From contig JASFAU010000019.1 of the NCBI GenBank assembly GCA_039704465.1, forward strand, positions 620,001 through 684,000: a DNA stretch of 64,000 bases. Reading direction: 5' to 3'. Both the position numbers and the translations under genes were made by a program. The notes below the pieces were generated by a model that did not search any database, was not told the origin of the DNA, and worked only from the letters and a program-made list of their open reading frames with translations. Source of the stretch: Plasmodiophora brassicae (lineage: Eukaryota > Endomyxa > Phytomyxea > Plasmodiophorida > Plasmodiophoridae). This document shows, in pieces, positions 12,081 to 22,347 of this stretch. Position 1 is the first letter of the stretch; every line of letters begins with the position of its first letter.

Positions 12081-12183
12081 CAGCAGTGATACATTAAGAG
12101 CTCCTCTATCACACACTTCGTCGGCGCTCCTGGACGGCGACCTCGTTGCTCGCTGGAACGACACCACCATCGCCATGCTCCTG
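12081..12183 (-). pseudogene. Duplicated 3' end of the U-box gene
   Basis: About 100 bp here match 14315-14415, the 3' end of the U-box/TM gene. On the minus strand both end with nearly the same residues and stop: ASNEVAVQERRRSV here and ASSEVAHQDRRRSV there. Nothing of the U-box or TM domain is present next to it. This is a dispersed fragment of a duplicated gene and marks the left side of a rearranged region. Confidence 0.75.
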
Positions 12184-12186
12184 TAG

Positions 12187-12760
12187 GGGGTCAAGCGTGA
12201 CGACCCATTGCAGAAGGATGAGGCCGAAATAGGGTCCCGTTCGGCCGTTGGCATCGCGACTCTTGCTTCTGACCGCCGCAGGGGACATCGGAGGGGGTCG
12301 GTTAGCACACCTGCGGGCACAACCGTGCTTATCGGCGCTCCAGCCTGCTTGGCAGACATGTCGTGCCCGGCCCAGACACCTTTTCGTCCTGGCAGCCATC
12401 GCGTTGCCTGTTACGTCGCGCGTTCCCGGTACGCTCATAGCGCTTCTGCACCGGTGTCGTGCCTTCTAATTCGGTTGCTCACGTTGTTGTCAAGGACAAC
12501 CAAGTTCGCGATCGTGGTGATGGTTGGATCCAGAGCACAGGCCGCGGGTCCTATGTTGGTTAAACAGAGTAGTATTCTTTGCGGCGTCGGCATACCAGGT
12601 GACGCCTATCGTTGCCAGCAGTATCGTCGTTGCCATGCAGGCGACGTCGAGTGCAGTCGAGCAGCTCCGAAGCCATGCTGGACGGCGCGCCGCGCGAACA
12701 ACTGAACACGTACATGTCGTTGTTGAGAACATACCCGGCCGGGCAACCATGTCGTTCCAG
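12187..12760. other. Stretch without recognisable gene
   Basis: Only short overlapping frames with no family signal are present, and no convincing splice-connected model was found. It sits between the U-box gene fragment and the first copy of a repeated BTB-like frame, in a region showing several duplications. Confidence 0.5.
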
Positions 12761-12763
12761 AAC

Positions 12764-13036
12764 ACCAATTACGTCGAAACAGTGCCGACCGGGACACCCG
12801 CGGCGGGCCAGGACCAGCTGGCAACGGACTATAAGCGGGTTCTTGCATTTACCCTCTGCTGTGCAGCGCCGACCGTGACGTTCACCGCGGCCGCGAACAG
12901 GACGATCAACGCCCACCGGCTGAAACTTTACGCTCGTCAGCTGCATCCGGAACGAACGGTAGCGGATCTGATTAAGCGAGACGACGGCTGGGTAGTAAAC
13001 GAAGCCGCTGAAGGTGTGATGACCGAACCAGGGTGA
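12764..13036 (+). repeat. Copy A of a three-copy repeated coding-like segment
   Basis: This segment reads NYVETVPTGTPAAGQDQL, then APTVTFTAAANRTINAHRLK, then LIKRDDGWVVNEA before a stop at 13036. Two related copies lie at 13190-13468 (minus) and 13537-13810 (plus). The core VTF-x6-INAH-(R/Q)-LxL resembles the start of a BTB/POZ domain (VTF...AHR..L), but the domain is incomplete and the match is weak. The frame is open for some distance upstream (to about 12524), so it may be the 3' part of a gene I cannot delimit. Confidence 0.5.
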
Positions 13037-13189
13037 CTATATCTGCGGGTGGTTTACAGACCAATCGTGAACGACGTCAACGCTGGACAGCGACGATCTA
13101 TGTTGTACAATGACGTCCGCCGCCTGCCTTGGCCGGGCGGAGTCGGGTCCTGATTTGGGGCTACTGGGAAGACACGTGCTCGTTCAGGG

Positions 13190-13467
13190 CCTTTTGTCGA
13201 CGGCCTGACGCGGCGCGCGCTACGTGGTCAGGTAGTGGCCGTAGTCGGGGGCCGTGGACAGCGCCACAATGGCAAACGAACAGTTTCAGCTGGTGCGCCG
13301 TGATCGCCCTGTTCCCCGCCGTGAACGACACGGCGGGCGCTGCACAGCGGAAGGTGAATGTAAGAGAGCCTGCTAGGCGTGTATACCGGTTACCTGCATA
13401 CGCAGCCAGGGGGTCCCGACCTGCCGTCGGTGTCTCCGTCGCCACCACTTCGATATAGTTCGCGTTA
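13190..13467 (-). repeat. Left arm (copy C) of a large inverted repeat
   Basis: Read on the minus strand, this arm is the same repeat unit as copy A: NYIEVVATETP, GRDPLAAYAG, AAPAVSFTAGNRAITAHQLK. Its inner 30 bp (13438-13467) are a perfect reverse complement of 13537-13566. Similarity continues outward for about 200 bp with substitutions and small indels. No complete gene model could be made. Confidence 0.65.
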
Positions 13468-13536
13468 TGGAACGCGATCGTCGCACGGCTGTCGTGAATG
13501 TGAAAGCCCGTGCCCGTACGTACACGACAACCGTGC

Positions 13537-13810
13537 TAACGCGAACTATATCGAAGTGGTGGCGACGGAGACACCCCGCGGCCGGCCGGGACCCGCTGAC
13601 TGCGTATGCAGGTAACGGGTATACACGCCTATCAGGCTGTGGCATTCACCTTCTGCTATACAGCGCGCCTACCGTGACGTTCACTGTGGCCGGGAACGGG
13701 GCGATCAATGCCCACCAGCCGATACTGTTCGTTCGCCACCTGCAGGGGCAGCGGACTGTGGCGGCGCCCATCAAACGAGCCGACGGCTGGGTCGTCAAGA
13801 AAGCTGACGA
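13537..13810 (+). repeat. Right arm (copy B) of a large inverted repeat
   Basis: This plus-strand copy encodes NYIEVVATETP, APTVTFTVAGNGAINAHQ, then RADGWVVKKA. It mirrors 13190-13467 across a spacer of 69 bp that itself holds a second stem (gcacggctgtcgtg with cacgacaaccgtgc). The outer arms have diverged while the centre is perfect. The reading frame is broken relative to copies A and C around 13600-13650. Confidence 0.65.
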
Positions 13811-14314
13811 CGTCAAGGGTTTGTCATCCTGTCTCCAAATGTCAAGTTTATTTGGGTTTCGCGCTTTTCACGCAGGCGCCTTTTCCAAATGTCAAGGCGA
13901 TGGCATTATTGATGTAACTGGTCAAGTACAGTGCCGATTGTCGTGTACCTGAAAGTTCGACGTTTGCAAGGGCCGTCGTACAAAGAAGCGATGCAGGCGG
14001 TAAACGATATCGTTAATGGATTGCGACAGGACGGTAATCGCACTGGGCGGCAAGCGTTGCACTGTGAACCGTAACTCTATGATTGTAAGCACGGCTACTT
14101 CCTCGATTGGTGCAGGAACAGCGCTGAGCGTGATATCGGCTTTGCCGCATGATTGGACCGACATGGATGCGAATTTCATCGAAAGAAGGCCGATCCCCCT
14201 GTCAACCGCATGGTCGTACTGTGGACATCCCAACCCGTTGAAACGAGGTGCCCCGATATGAACAACGAACGTTGTTAGATGCGCACGATCCACACACCAG
14301 ACTCCACAGCGTGC
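13811..14314. other. Stretch without recognised gene
   Basis: Short frames occur on both strands (for example 14016-14261 plus and 13922-14293 minus), none with a recognisable family. The word ccaaatgtcaag occurs twice near 13830-13900. The right end overlaps the 3' side of the U-box gene and its duplicated tail. Confidence 0.5.
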
Positions 14315-14341
14315 AGCAGTGACACATTAAGCGTTCCTCTA

Positions 14342-15227
14342 TCACACACTTCGCCGACGGTCCTGGTGGGCGACTTCGCTACTTGCTGGCCGGACGGCAC
14401 CATCAGCCTGCTCCTGAACGACTTCGGGCACATGTTCAGGGACCAGGTCCTGGTAACTGGGCGGCTGGTTGCTGACCAGGTCCGCGTATTTCGGCGGTCG
14501 ACTCGCCAGCCGTCGTCGGAGGACGCAAACGGCAACGGCGACGAACAGAACGGCGATAACGATTCCCGATGCAATCAGCGCCCACATCATCACCCGCAGC
14601 GACTTCGGGTCCAGGCGGTTATTCTGTTCCGCGATGGCCTCGGCACGCTGCACGATGCACGACAGCGCCCGGTTCGGGTAGAGGTGCCTGTTTGGCGCCC
14701 TGGGCTCCGTGCCCGTCTTCAGGGACCTCCCATGCAGGTCGACCATCAGCACGGGCGGGGACCGCCATTTCTGAATCGCTTCGGGGATCTCACCGCGCAG
14801 GAGCGCTGGGTAGATGGACGCTTGCCACTGGGACATGATGTCGGCCAGATCGCGGTTCGGGAACACGGTCTCGGATAGGTTCGGCCCGTTCGTGTCGACC
14901 GGAGATCTGCATGGCCCTCGACTGGCGCCCGCGCACCACTGCTTCAGCCCCGACCAGGAGTACGTGTTCCCATCACTGGCAACGACAGGACACTCGAACA
15001 CGTCCAGCGAGATCGCATCCACGAAACCTGCACCAGACCCGTCAGACGCTGCCGCACGCGGACAGCCCGACGGACGAACACTTCTGCTGCGAAACGTGCC
15101 CCGGCGCGGACGGATCGTCACCGACCCCGTCGATAGTCGGGCACCGGCCGCGTCCGCTGATCGACAGCGAACGCGCAACCACGGCCACTGTACTGGCCCA
15201 GAACGCGACGACCTGCAACGACACCAT
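14342..15227 (-). CDS. U-box protein with signal/TM segments and PPxY motifs
   Basis: Two exons (15080-15227 and 14342-15027) joined by a 52-nt intron (phase 1) give 277 residues. The ATG at 15227 is followed by a signal-anchor-like segment (VSLQVVAFWASTVAVVARSL). After the splice comes a U-box: AISLDVFECPVVASDGNTYS, then RSPVDTNG and FPNRDLADIM. A TM segment follows (MMWALIASGIVIAVLFVAVA), then two proline-rich motifs, PPKYADL and PPSYQDL, which fit PPxY ligands of WW domains. The U-box is the E2-binding fold of a ubiquitin-ligase class. If residues 1-20 are cleaved, the U-box would face the lumen, which would be odd. A longer unspliced frame to 15301 exists but has an unlikely Arg/Cys-rich start. 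Confidence 0.75.
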
Positions 15228-15442
15228 GCTTCGCACGACTGCAGGCGCGTCTGCCTGCGCCGGCACCGGCACGGCAGAAGTCCGTGGCCAAAAATAGGCA
15301 TGCCTGGAACCAGCGACGAATCGGCGGGAAGCCCCCCCCCGTACGTAGGTTCAACGGCGTACAGCCGCCCAATGCTTTGAAGCAGTTGTATAGAATAATT
15401 AGCCTATAGCATACGGTGGACCTGACGTGGCGTGGCGGTAAG

Positions 15443-17587
15443 TCAGGCGGCCTCAGGTGTGAGCTCCACGGCCAGGCGGACGTAATGCGCGACGGCGCGT
15501 GGAATATGATGCAGGAACATGGTGGGCGTGACGATGATCTCGCCCTCGTGGAGGGTGCGGTCCACGCGCGGGTCATGCCCCAGCCGGATCAGACGCCCGG
15601 GGCTGTGCAGCGGCCGATGCTTCTCCTTGTCCAGCATGCTGAGCATGGTCCGGTTGATCTGCGCTTCGACGACGTCGTAGTCGAGATGGCCGACAAAGTC
15701 GTGCAGCATGCTCTGGATCGACGCTTTGCCTGCCCATTGCCGCGTCACGTGCTTCCTGCGATCCCACTCCAGGAACGTCTTGTGGAGGACGTTCATCTGC
15801 GCCAGCAGTCGGTACAGGCTGATCAGGCTCATGCGGGCCAGGAAGTCGTCGTCCACCGCGATCTGGTACATGCGCGGGCTGGCCATCTTGCAGATGTCCT
15901 GGCAGGCGATCGGCGGGCACGAGAACGAATAGCAGAACAGCGGCGGCTGTGACGGCAGCGGTTCCGCCTCGAGGAGCAACGCCAGCAGCGAGGCGGTAGC
16001 CCCGCCCAGGCTATGCCCCGTTACGATCATCTTGTAGCCCTGGGCAGTGGCCAGGAAGTCCAGGAGGGCGGGGCTCGCTCGAAGACACCGCGCGATGTTT
16101 CGGGCGCTCTGCAGGAAGCCGTGGTGCGCGTAGGAGCCGGCCGGGAACGGAGCGCCCGCCTCCCGAACGTGCGCATGGACGTCGGTCAGGTAGTCGGCGA
16201 GCGATATGGACCCGCTGACGGTGACCACCAGTTCCTTGTGTCGCTCGTCAAACGCGCAAACGAACGCGGGGAAACCTACACGATAGGTGCCGCGATGAGA
16301 CACGGCGGCGCCGACCAGGAAAAGGGGGGCCCGCGTTCACTTACAGACAGACGACGTCAGGTTGGAGGCGAGGATGCACTTTGACGGAATGGAACTCAGC
16401 AGCTCGAAGACGCGTTCGTGACGTGCCTCTTCGGCGCCTGGGTAACAGCACATAGGCGACGCGCCCTTGCATAACGCCCGGCGTAACTCCTTCGGCTGGT
16501 AGTAGGCAACCATCCAGGAACCTGCACGTTCTGTCAGTAACCCGCATCGCGTGCGAGTTCCGAATCGCGACGAACCATATGACGACAGCGCCACGTTGAA
16601 GATACGGTCCGCTTCCCGAAGGACGGCGAGTTCGTCATCGGAATAGATAACGTCCGGCGGAGGTGGCCTAGTGTCGCATACGATCAGTACGACCGCGTGA
16701 GACAGACAGCAACAACCGCCCTGACTCGGGTGTCGATGACACGGCGACGAGCTGTGACATGCGGTGCTTCTGGTACGCTTCCACGACGTGCAGCAGGTCG
16801 TGCACAATGCCCGCATGCAGGTGCGACATGTGCCCGAACGCCGTCGTGACGACGTCGAGAACGTGATCCAGTTCGATCTCGGAGTCGGACGCCGCCCGCC
16901 CCTTGACGATGATCAGCACTGGCGATCGCGGTCAGTGTGCGCAGCAGAGCATCCAGCGGCCCGGGCCGCCCGACCTATTCGCCAGATGGCCCAGGAGATC
17001 CTGGACATGGAGATCGCGTAGCAGGCGATGCGCAGGGCGACGATGGTCCAGGTCAGGATCAGGTAGACGCGTACGTGATGGCGGACCTGCGATTCCTTTG
17101 GGCCTTCGTCGTTGACGATGCCGGCGTACATAATGGTGGCAAGGCTGGCGGCAACGACGAGCAGCATCGTGAGGAACCGGTCCATGACCAGGGGGCCCTG
17201 CAGGCGCCGACGCGGGTGACGATGCAGGAACCGTAGGGACAGGACGGCGACGAGCGCAGCAATCTGATTAACGAGCATGACGGCGTAGACGAGGTCGAAC
17301 AGGACGGCGAACAGCAGCAGGAGGCGGTGCGGGATCTCCCGTTCGTGATCGGATGCGGCGACGTCCGGACGCTCCATGATGAACGCGGCACGCGTCACCA
17401 GCACCAGCAGCGGGATGTCGACGCAGATCCGGATCGCTTTCGCGACCAGCATGACGGTCTTGTGCCCATACGCGAACGTCACCGGCATCGCCAGTTGCGA
17501 CCCGACGACCTCGACGGCCGCCGCCGACTCCACGCCCACCCCGCCACCATCATCATCACCACCCCCACCACCACGGCCATTACACAT
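15443..17587 (-). CDS. sn1-specific diacylglycerol lipase (DAGL-like)
   Basis: Four exons (16975-17587, 16717-16918, 16345-16667 and 15443-16275) give 656 residues, close to DAGL-beta (about 670). The N-terminal domain has four TM helices (ICVDIPLLVLVTRAAF; LLLLFAVLFDLVYAVMLV; FLTMLLVVAASLATIM; VYLILTWTIVALRIACY), as in DAGL. The class 3 lipase domain contains FVCAFDERHKELVVTVSG and the nucleophile elbow MIVTGHSLGGATA. The enzyme should release 2-monoacylglycerol from diacylglycerol at a membrane. Introns are 56, 49 and 69 nt; the middle one could instead be 73 nt, which removes eight residues in frame. A Gly/Asp run follows the ATG at 17587, and an upstream TTG was rejected. Confidence 0.85.
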
Positions 17588-17864
17588 TGTCGATGCGACG
17601 CACGATACCGAATTCGACGTCAACCAGCGCGGTCATGCGGGTGACCCGCACCTTGAGATCGCCCGCTGTCACCGACTTCCGAAAATAGACCCCGTGCGGC
17701 GGCCGCCATCAAGCAACTGGCGCCGCCAGATACCGTACGTACGTGCCGTCGGTTTCCTCCACACTCACTCATGGATGTGGCCTCGCCCGGACGACCAACC
17801 CAGGTTGCCAACAACGCCGACACACGACGTCATCGGTTCCGACGTAACGGTTGTATCACGTTTA

Positions 17865-18242
17865 TTAGAACTGCTTCTTGGGGCTCGACCGTTCCGCGTC
17901 TCGGACCGAAGTGTACTTTCGTTGGATGCCGTGCAGGCGCTTATCGATTTTCCTGCGCTCGTCGAGGAGCCGGGCCGCTTGGACGCGCTCGGACGCGCTC
18001 AGTGCCCAGTCGATGTGGAACTGGATCTCGTCCCGCTGCTCCCGCAGGGTCGCATATTCTGACAACAACGCCCATCTGAGAACGAAACACCCGCGGCGGA
18101 TATCGATCCAGGACGCCGACGAACCTTTCTCGATGGATATCAGCTGTTTCCGCCTCCTCAGCACCTTCCACACCATCCTGGCCGCCGCAACAGCTATTGA
18201 CAGGAAGACGACGACCCCGACGATGCGAACGAACGGGTCCAT
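17865..18242 (-). CDS. Small single-pass membrane protein with coiled coil
   Basis: An ATG-started frame of 125 residues. An N-terminal TM helix (IVGVVVFLSIAVAAARMVW) is followed by a basic stop-transfer (KVLRRRK), a second hydrophobic patch (CFVLRWALLSEYATL) and a heptad-like charged helix ending RSSPKKQF. No family was recognised. It sits 5' to 3' in the same direction as the lipase gene, with an intergenic gap of about 280 bp. Confidence 0.55.
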   Translation of the reverse strand: MDPFVRIVGVVVFLSIAVAAARMVWKVLRRRKQLISIEKGSSASWIDIRRGCFVLRWALLSEYATLREQRDEIQFHIDWALSASERVQAARLLDERRKIDKRLHGIQRKYTSVRDAERSSPKKQF

Positions 18243-18314
18243 CGAGAAAATGCTCCCGCCTCACGGCACGTTCATCATGAGCAACAAGGACGCCGCCGTC
18301 CGAAGGCCGCGTCA

Positions 18315-18512
18315 GTCCGGCGCATGTAACAGGGCCGCTGCCAGAGCGACCAATCCCACGTGGCGTGATCGGGCCCGTAACGTGCAGGGGGTTGCACCCA
18401 ACGCGGATCAACTCCACTGCGAATCGCACGCCATCGCCACAGCGCCTATATCCGTCGGCAACGGCCCTGCGGCGAATCCATGTAGGAGCGCTTCGTGACC
18501 AGTAAAGTTGGC
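18315..18512 (-). pseudogene. Probable ankyrin-repeat relic
   Basis: On the minus strand the reading GHEALLHGFAAG is followed, after one stop, by ALGATPCTLRARSRHVGLVA and LLHAPD, then another stop. TPCTLRARSRHVGLVALAAA looks like a decayed ankyrin helix pair (TPLHLAARxGHxxLVxLLL). There is no start, and stops interrupt the frame. The match is by eye and short; chance is possible. Confidence 0.4.
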
Positions 18513-18572
18513 CAGACGGCCCTGTTTTAGTCGTCAAGACTGGCCGGCTGGATGTCCCGTCTTGATCGTTCG

Positions 18573-19590
18573 TCACTCGCCTTCCGAATTATTCGAGTTG
18601 CTATTCAGGTCGCGTTCCGCTGAGCTGACGACGGGCCGATTATCGGTCTGGTCCTGGACGGACACGAGCTGGAGCTCCGTCGGGACGGCTCCAGCGTGCA
18701 GTGTCGGGATCAGCGCGCGTCGCTCGCCGAACGCGTTCCATAGGTCCCCGAGCTTACGTTCCGCTTCTCGCTTCATAGCGACGCGAGCGCTGCGGACGTA
18801 CGGGTTCGTCATGTAGGCTAACGCGGCGAACAGAAACAACGAGCTAGGGATCCAGAGCGCGTACGCACCCAGCATGCTGTGCGCGTACGAACCGCAGAAC
18901 GTGCCGACCAGGAACCCGAACAGCAGCGGAACGAAGATCTGGAGCTTCCACTTGTCTTTCGACGCCTTGCCGTCCAACACCCACTGCGCCGTTATCGACC
19001 CGATGTCGGTGACGAGGCCCTGGTGGGAACCTGCTTAACAACCAAGAGAGGATCGACACGATACGCGGTCGTACGCTCAGGTGCGTGGTGCGAAGCACCG
19101 CACCGCTGTACGACGTCGTCATCGCGTTCTGAAGACCGCAAGCGAACGCCATGAAGTACTCCGAGACGAACGACTTGAGCTCTTCGTAGACGATGGCCGC
19201 GATGATGAGCACGATGGCCTCGATAACGAGGACGACGCCGTAGGACCGCCCCAGGGCGAACGCTCGGTCCCGGATAATGCACCCGGAGACGAATGCCCCG
19301 AACATGAACACGAGGACGAGCCCCGTGAACTCCCAGAACTCGTCGTACCTGCCTGATACGGACGAGACGCCCATGCGCGTCACCGACCCGGTCACGTGCG
19401 ACACGCCGACGCTGAACGTCCCGGAGACGCTGACCGCGTTCACGAACCCGGACAGCGTCGCTAGCACGGTCCCACCCAGGATGATCGCCAAGATCTCATT
19501 GTCGTTGTGCTCGCCCAGCGCCGACGACGCCGGCGGACGCTCGATCAGCATTCTATACCCGTTATCGCTGGCGTTCACCTGGGTACACAT
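18573..19590 (-). CDS. YoaK-family (DUF1275) membrane protein
   Basis: Two exons (19075-19590 and 18573-19019) separated by a 55-nt intron give 320 residues. The hallmark features of the YoaK/DUF1275 family are present: a first helix with GGTVLATLSGFVNAVSV, THVTG-like SHVTGSVTRMG, FMFGAFVSGCIIRDR, the central FACGLQNAMTTSYSG, and after the splice GLVTDIGSIT followed by two more helices. Members are about six-TM proteins of unknown or proposed transport function, common in bacteria and scattered in protists. The acidic, Ser/Asn-rich tail is extra. The start is the ATG at 19590; a second ATG lies at 19551. Confidence 0.8.
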
Positions 19591-19701
19591 TCTCGACCGT
19601 ACCACGCGCCGTGACGTTACGCGCTGCGTCCGGGTCACGATCCATCACTGACGTTTAACGGCGAAACGGTCGCCCCAGTGCCAGGCCAGACACACACAAC
19701 T

Positions 19702-20154
19702 ATGCCTCGGGAGCCTCGTGCCCTTCCGTGTAATGTCAAGGCCCGACTACGAAGCGCAGCGACAAACGCCGTCCTGGAAACGACAGGTGACAACGTCATC
19801 GTGTTCCATCCGGAGTCGCGAGGGCGCGCGCCGCGATACCTCGTGCTTCGCGAGAACGCCCTGACACGGTCGCGGTCGTCGTCGCCAATGTCGCGACCGA
19901 TCACAGTGGATCGCCTGACATGTCGCCCGAGAACGCGGGCCACCGATAGGCTTCTCGGCAGTTTGGCGACGGTCCAGTACGACACGAAGCACGACGGGGA
20001 CGACCAGTGCCTGATCTGCCTGTCGGAGTTCGTCATGGGGGCACAGCTGAAAGCGTTCCCGTGCCTGCACCGGTTCTGCGCGGCCTGCGCCGATACCTGG
20101 GTCCTGCACCGACCCAGCTGCCCGACCTGCCGGACGCCGATCAATACAACCTGA
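19702..20154 (+). CDS. RING-finger protein
   Basis: 150 residues from the ATG at 19702. The C-terminus is a complete RING-H2-like finger: CLICLSEF, then FPCLHRFCAACADTW, then RPSCPTCRTPI, with eight metal ligands in usual spacing. The upstream part is Arg-rich and disordered. RING proteins of this size usually act as E3 ubiquitin ligases. No TM segment is seen. It is divergent from the YoaK-family gene. Confidence 0.75.
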   Translation: MPREPRALPCNVKARLRSAATNAVLETTGDNVIVFHPESRGRAPRYLVLRENALTRSRSSSPMSRPITVDRLTCRPRTRATDRLLGSLATVQYDTKHDGDDQCLICLSEFVMGAQLKAFPCLHRFCAACADTWVLHRPSCPTCRTPINTT

Positions 20155-20792
20155 GTGGGCAGGACGGGCTCCGGGCCATTGCTGACAGCACGCGCCGACG
20201 CCATGCGGCCGGGCGACAACGCGGGCAACTTGTGCCGCCACCCTGGCGCTGACCGCCCGCAGACGTTCTGGACGGATACGCCCGAATGGCACCGCTGTCT
20301 CGGTACGGTGATGGCGCGCGGGCGCCAACATGGGGCTGGGGATGAATCGCAAGCAGATGACGCAGCTGTAGACATAAGGAGGGGATGTAAACGTGCTTCT
20401 GCCACCTGTCTGCCTCCCGGGGCACCCCCGAGCCCCCGAGCCGGCCCCGCAGTTCATCCCGCGGGCCAGGTAGCGCGAGACCGCGGCCCGAGCGGACTGC
20501 GGGCGGACGCAGGACAGTGGTGCGGCCACATCTTCGGACTCTGAGTGCGCGCGGACATTGCTGCGGGACAACCCGCGCATCTACGGACTCCGAGACTCCG
20601 CGCCCAACGGCCACACTGGCTGCGCGGGCTGCGGGCGCAGACTTGCATTTGGCGTGATTGTGGCGAGCGGTCAAGGCGCGAATCCGGCAGCTGTGGACGT
20701 CCAGGTTCCGGAACCATCCCCGGCAACGTCGATCGATATCGAATTTGGAATTCGTGCGTGCCACCCGGCTCTCACAGCATCAACGACGTACA
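20155..20792. other. Intergenic stretch without recognised gene
   Basis: All frames in this 640-bp stretch are compositionally biased and show no family motif or splice-compatible exon. It separates the RING gene from the signal-bearing ankyrin gene and probably holds the latter's promoter. Confidence 0.5.
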
Positions 20793-22025
20793 ATGTCGAT
20801 CAGCAATCGCGTTCAAGCCAGGAGTGCTGCGCCCGCGACGCCCATGTTCCTGGTCGCCGCTTTCCTCATGGTTGCCGAGACGCTCCCTACTTTCGCGGCC
20901 TCCGTTACGATTTCTACTCGTGGATCCGTCAACAGCTGGCCCGCCCTCGTCAACCTGCGATCCACGCTTACTGATCGGGAACAGTTCGAGTGGGCGATTA
21001 ACAGCGTGCCTGGCCTCGTTCGCCTCCGGGAAGCCGCGCTTACCGAACGAAAAATCTGCACCGTTGATCTGCTTCATTACAAGCTCAGTACCGGATACCG
21101 TACTGCCAAGTTCGCCAGCTTTGCAACTGCCTGGGAAGGTGGACATACGATCCTGCAGTGGGCCGCACGCGGAGCGTATACAGAGGTTGTCGAGTTCCTG
21201 GTGAGTGTTCCGGGACTCCTCGTCAATGAGGTGCGCGGAACCTTGCTACAGCGGACGGCGCTGCACTGGGCGTCGTCCCTGGGTCATGTCTCCATCGTCG
21301 AGTTGTTGCTCACCGCTCCAGGGATCGACGTCAATGCGCGAGACGAGCAAGGCAGTACGCCTCTGCACTTAGCCGCTCTCTTCCGACATGCCGACGTGGT
21401 CCGAGTGCTCGCGATGGCCGCTGGCATTGGCTTGAACGCGCTCGGTGACGCCGTCGTGACACCTCTGCAGATCGCGCTGGACAGTTTACGGACCAACGAG
21501 ACCCCTCAGGATCGTGACATCGTCGAAACGCTGGTTGGTGCTGGCGGCCTGGTTTACGAGGCGCCGGCGCATGACGACGCGTCGCCGCACGTCGTATCGG
21601 CCCTGTACTGGGCCGTCGTCAACCCCGACCTCCATGATGTCGTCGAGGTGCTGACCGCAATGGAGAGGGTCGACGTCAACTTTGGCGGGCGGTCCAAGAA
21701 AACGCCGCTGTACAATGCTGTCAGGAACGGCTATCGCGATGTCGTGCAAGTGTTGGTACGCGCGGGGGCAGATGTTAACATTCACTACCCGTTATACCTG
21801 GCCGTCGCCAGAGGCTTCGAGGATATCGCGGAGGTACTCGTCACGACACCGGGGCTCCATATCACTACGCGTAGATTCGAGGACGCGAAGCAGCTGGCCA
21901 GTGTGAGAGGCTTTTCAGATCTTGCGGCCTTAATGACTCGCGTCCAACGCCGCAAGAACCTTCAGCGCTGGGTTCCGTGCGTATCGATCGATTGCGTCCC
22001 CAATTCCCATCGCCCTCTACACTGA
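20793..22025 (+). CDS. Secreted ankyrin-repeat protein
   Basis: 410 residues from the ATG at 20793, chosen because a signal peptide follows (TPMFLVAAFLMVAETLPTFA). At least six ankyrin repeats are visible, for example GHTILQWAARGAYTEVVEFL, RTALHWASSLGHVSIVELLL, STPLHLAALFRHADVVRVLA and TPLYNAVRNGYRDVVQVLV. No intron is needed. It is related to the relic at 7721-7900 and less closely to the large ankyrin protein at 7975-10911. The ligand is unknown. Confidence 0.8.
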   Translation: MSISNRVQARSAAPATPMFLVAAFLMVAETLPTFAASVTISTRGSVNSWPALVNLRSTLTDREQFEWAINSVPGLVRLREAALTERKICTVDLLHYKLSTGYRTAKFASFATAWEGGHTILQWAARGAYTEVVEFLVSVPGLLVNEVRGTLLQRTALHWASSLGHVSIVELLLTAPGIDVNARDEQGSTPLHLAALFRHADVVRVLAMAAGIGLNALGDAVVTPLQIALDSLRTNETPQDRDIVETLVGAGGLVYEAPAHDDASPHVVSALYWAVVNPDLHDVVEVLTAMERVDVNFGGRSKKTPLYNAVRNGYRDVVQVLVRAGADVNIHYPLYLAVARGFEDIAEVLVTTPGLHITTRRFEDAKQLASVRGFSDLAALMTRVQRRKNLQRWVPCVSIDCVPNSHRPLH

Positions 22026-22347
22026 GAGCCACGTTTTCCTGCACATCCATCACCGACATCTCATCACGTGTTGTCTTGCAATACATTGCCACAGAGCGAT
22101 TCACGCACGTTTAGGCCTATACTACTGTAGGGAAATTTTACATGCGCCGTCAACGACGTCTGCGGTTCACTGGTGCTGCTCAACGCTTGCTGATATCTGC
22201 TGTCTGCCTGTCGGGTCTGCCCGTAGCTGCCTGTGTAACGTCAGGTGGGCGCGACGTAACAGGGTCCCCGTGCGAGCTGCACGCGATGCACAGTCGCGCA
22301 GTACTCCTGCTCCTGTAGCAGTCGAGGCGGCATTCCGCGTGGCGGAG

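Noticed and set aside
14342..15301. Single-exon U-box model starting at 15301
   Set aside because: Its first 90 residues are Arg/Cys-rich and out of character; the spliced model gives a hydrophobic start and correct phase.
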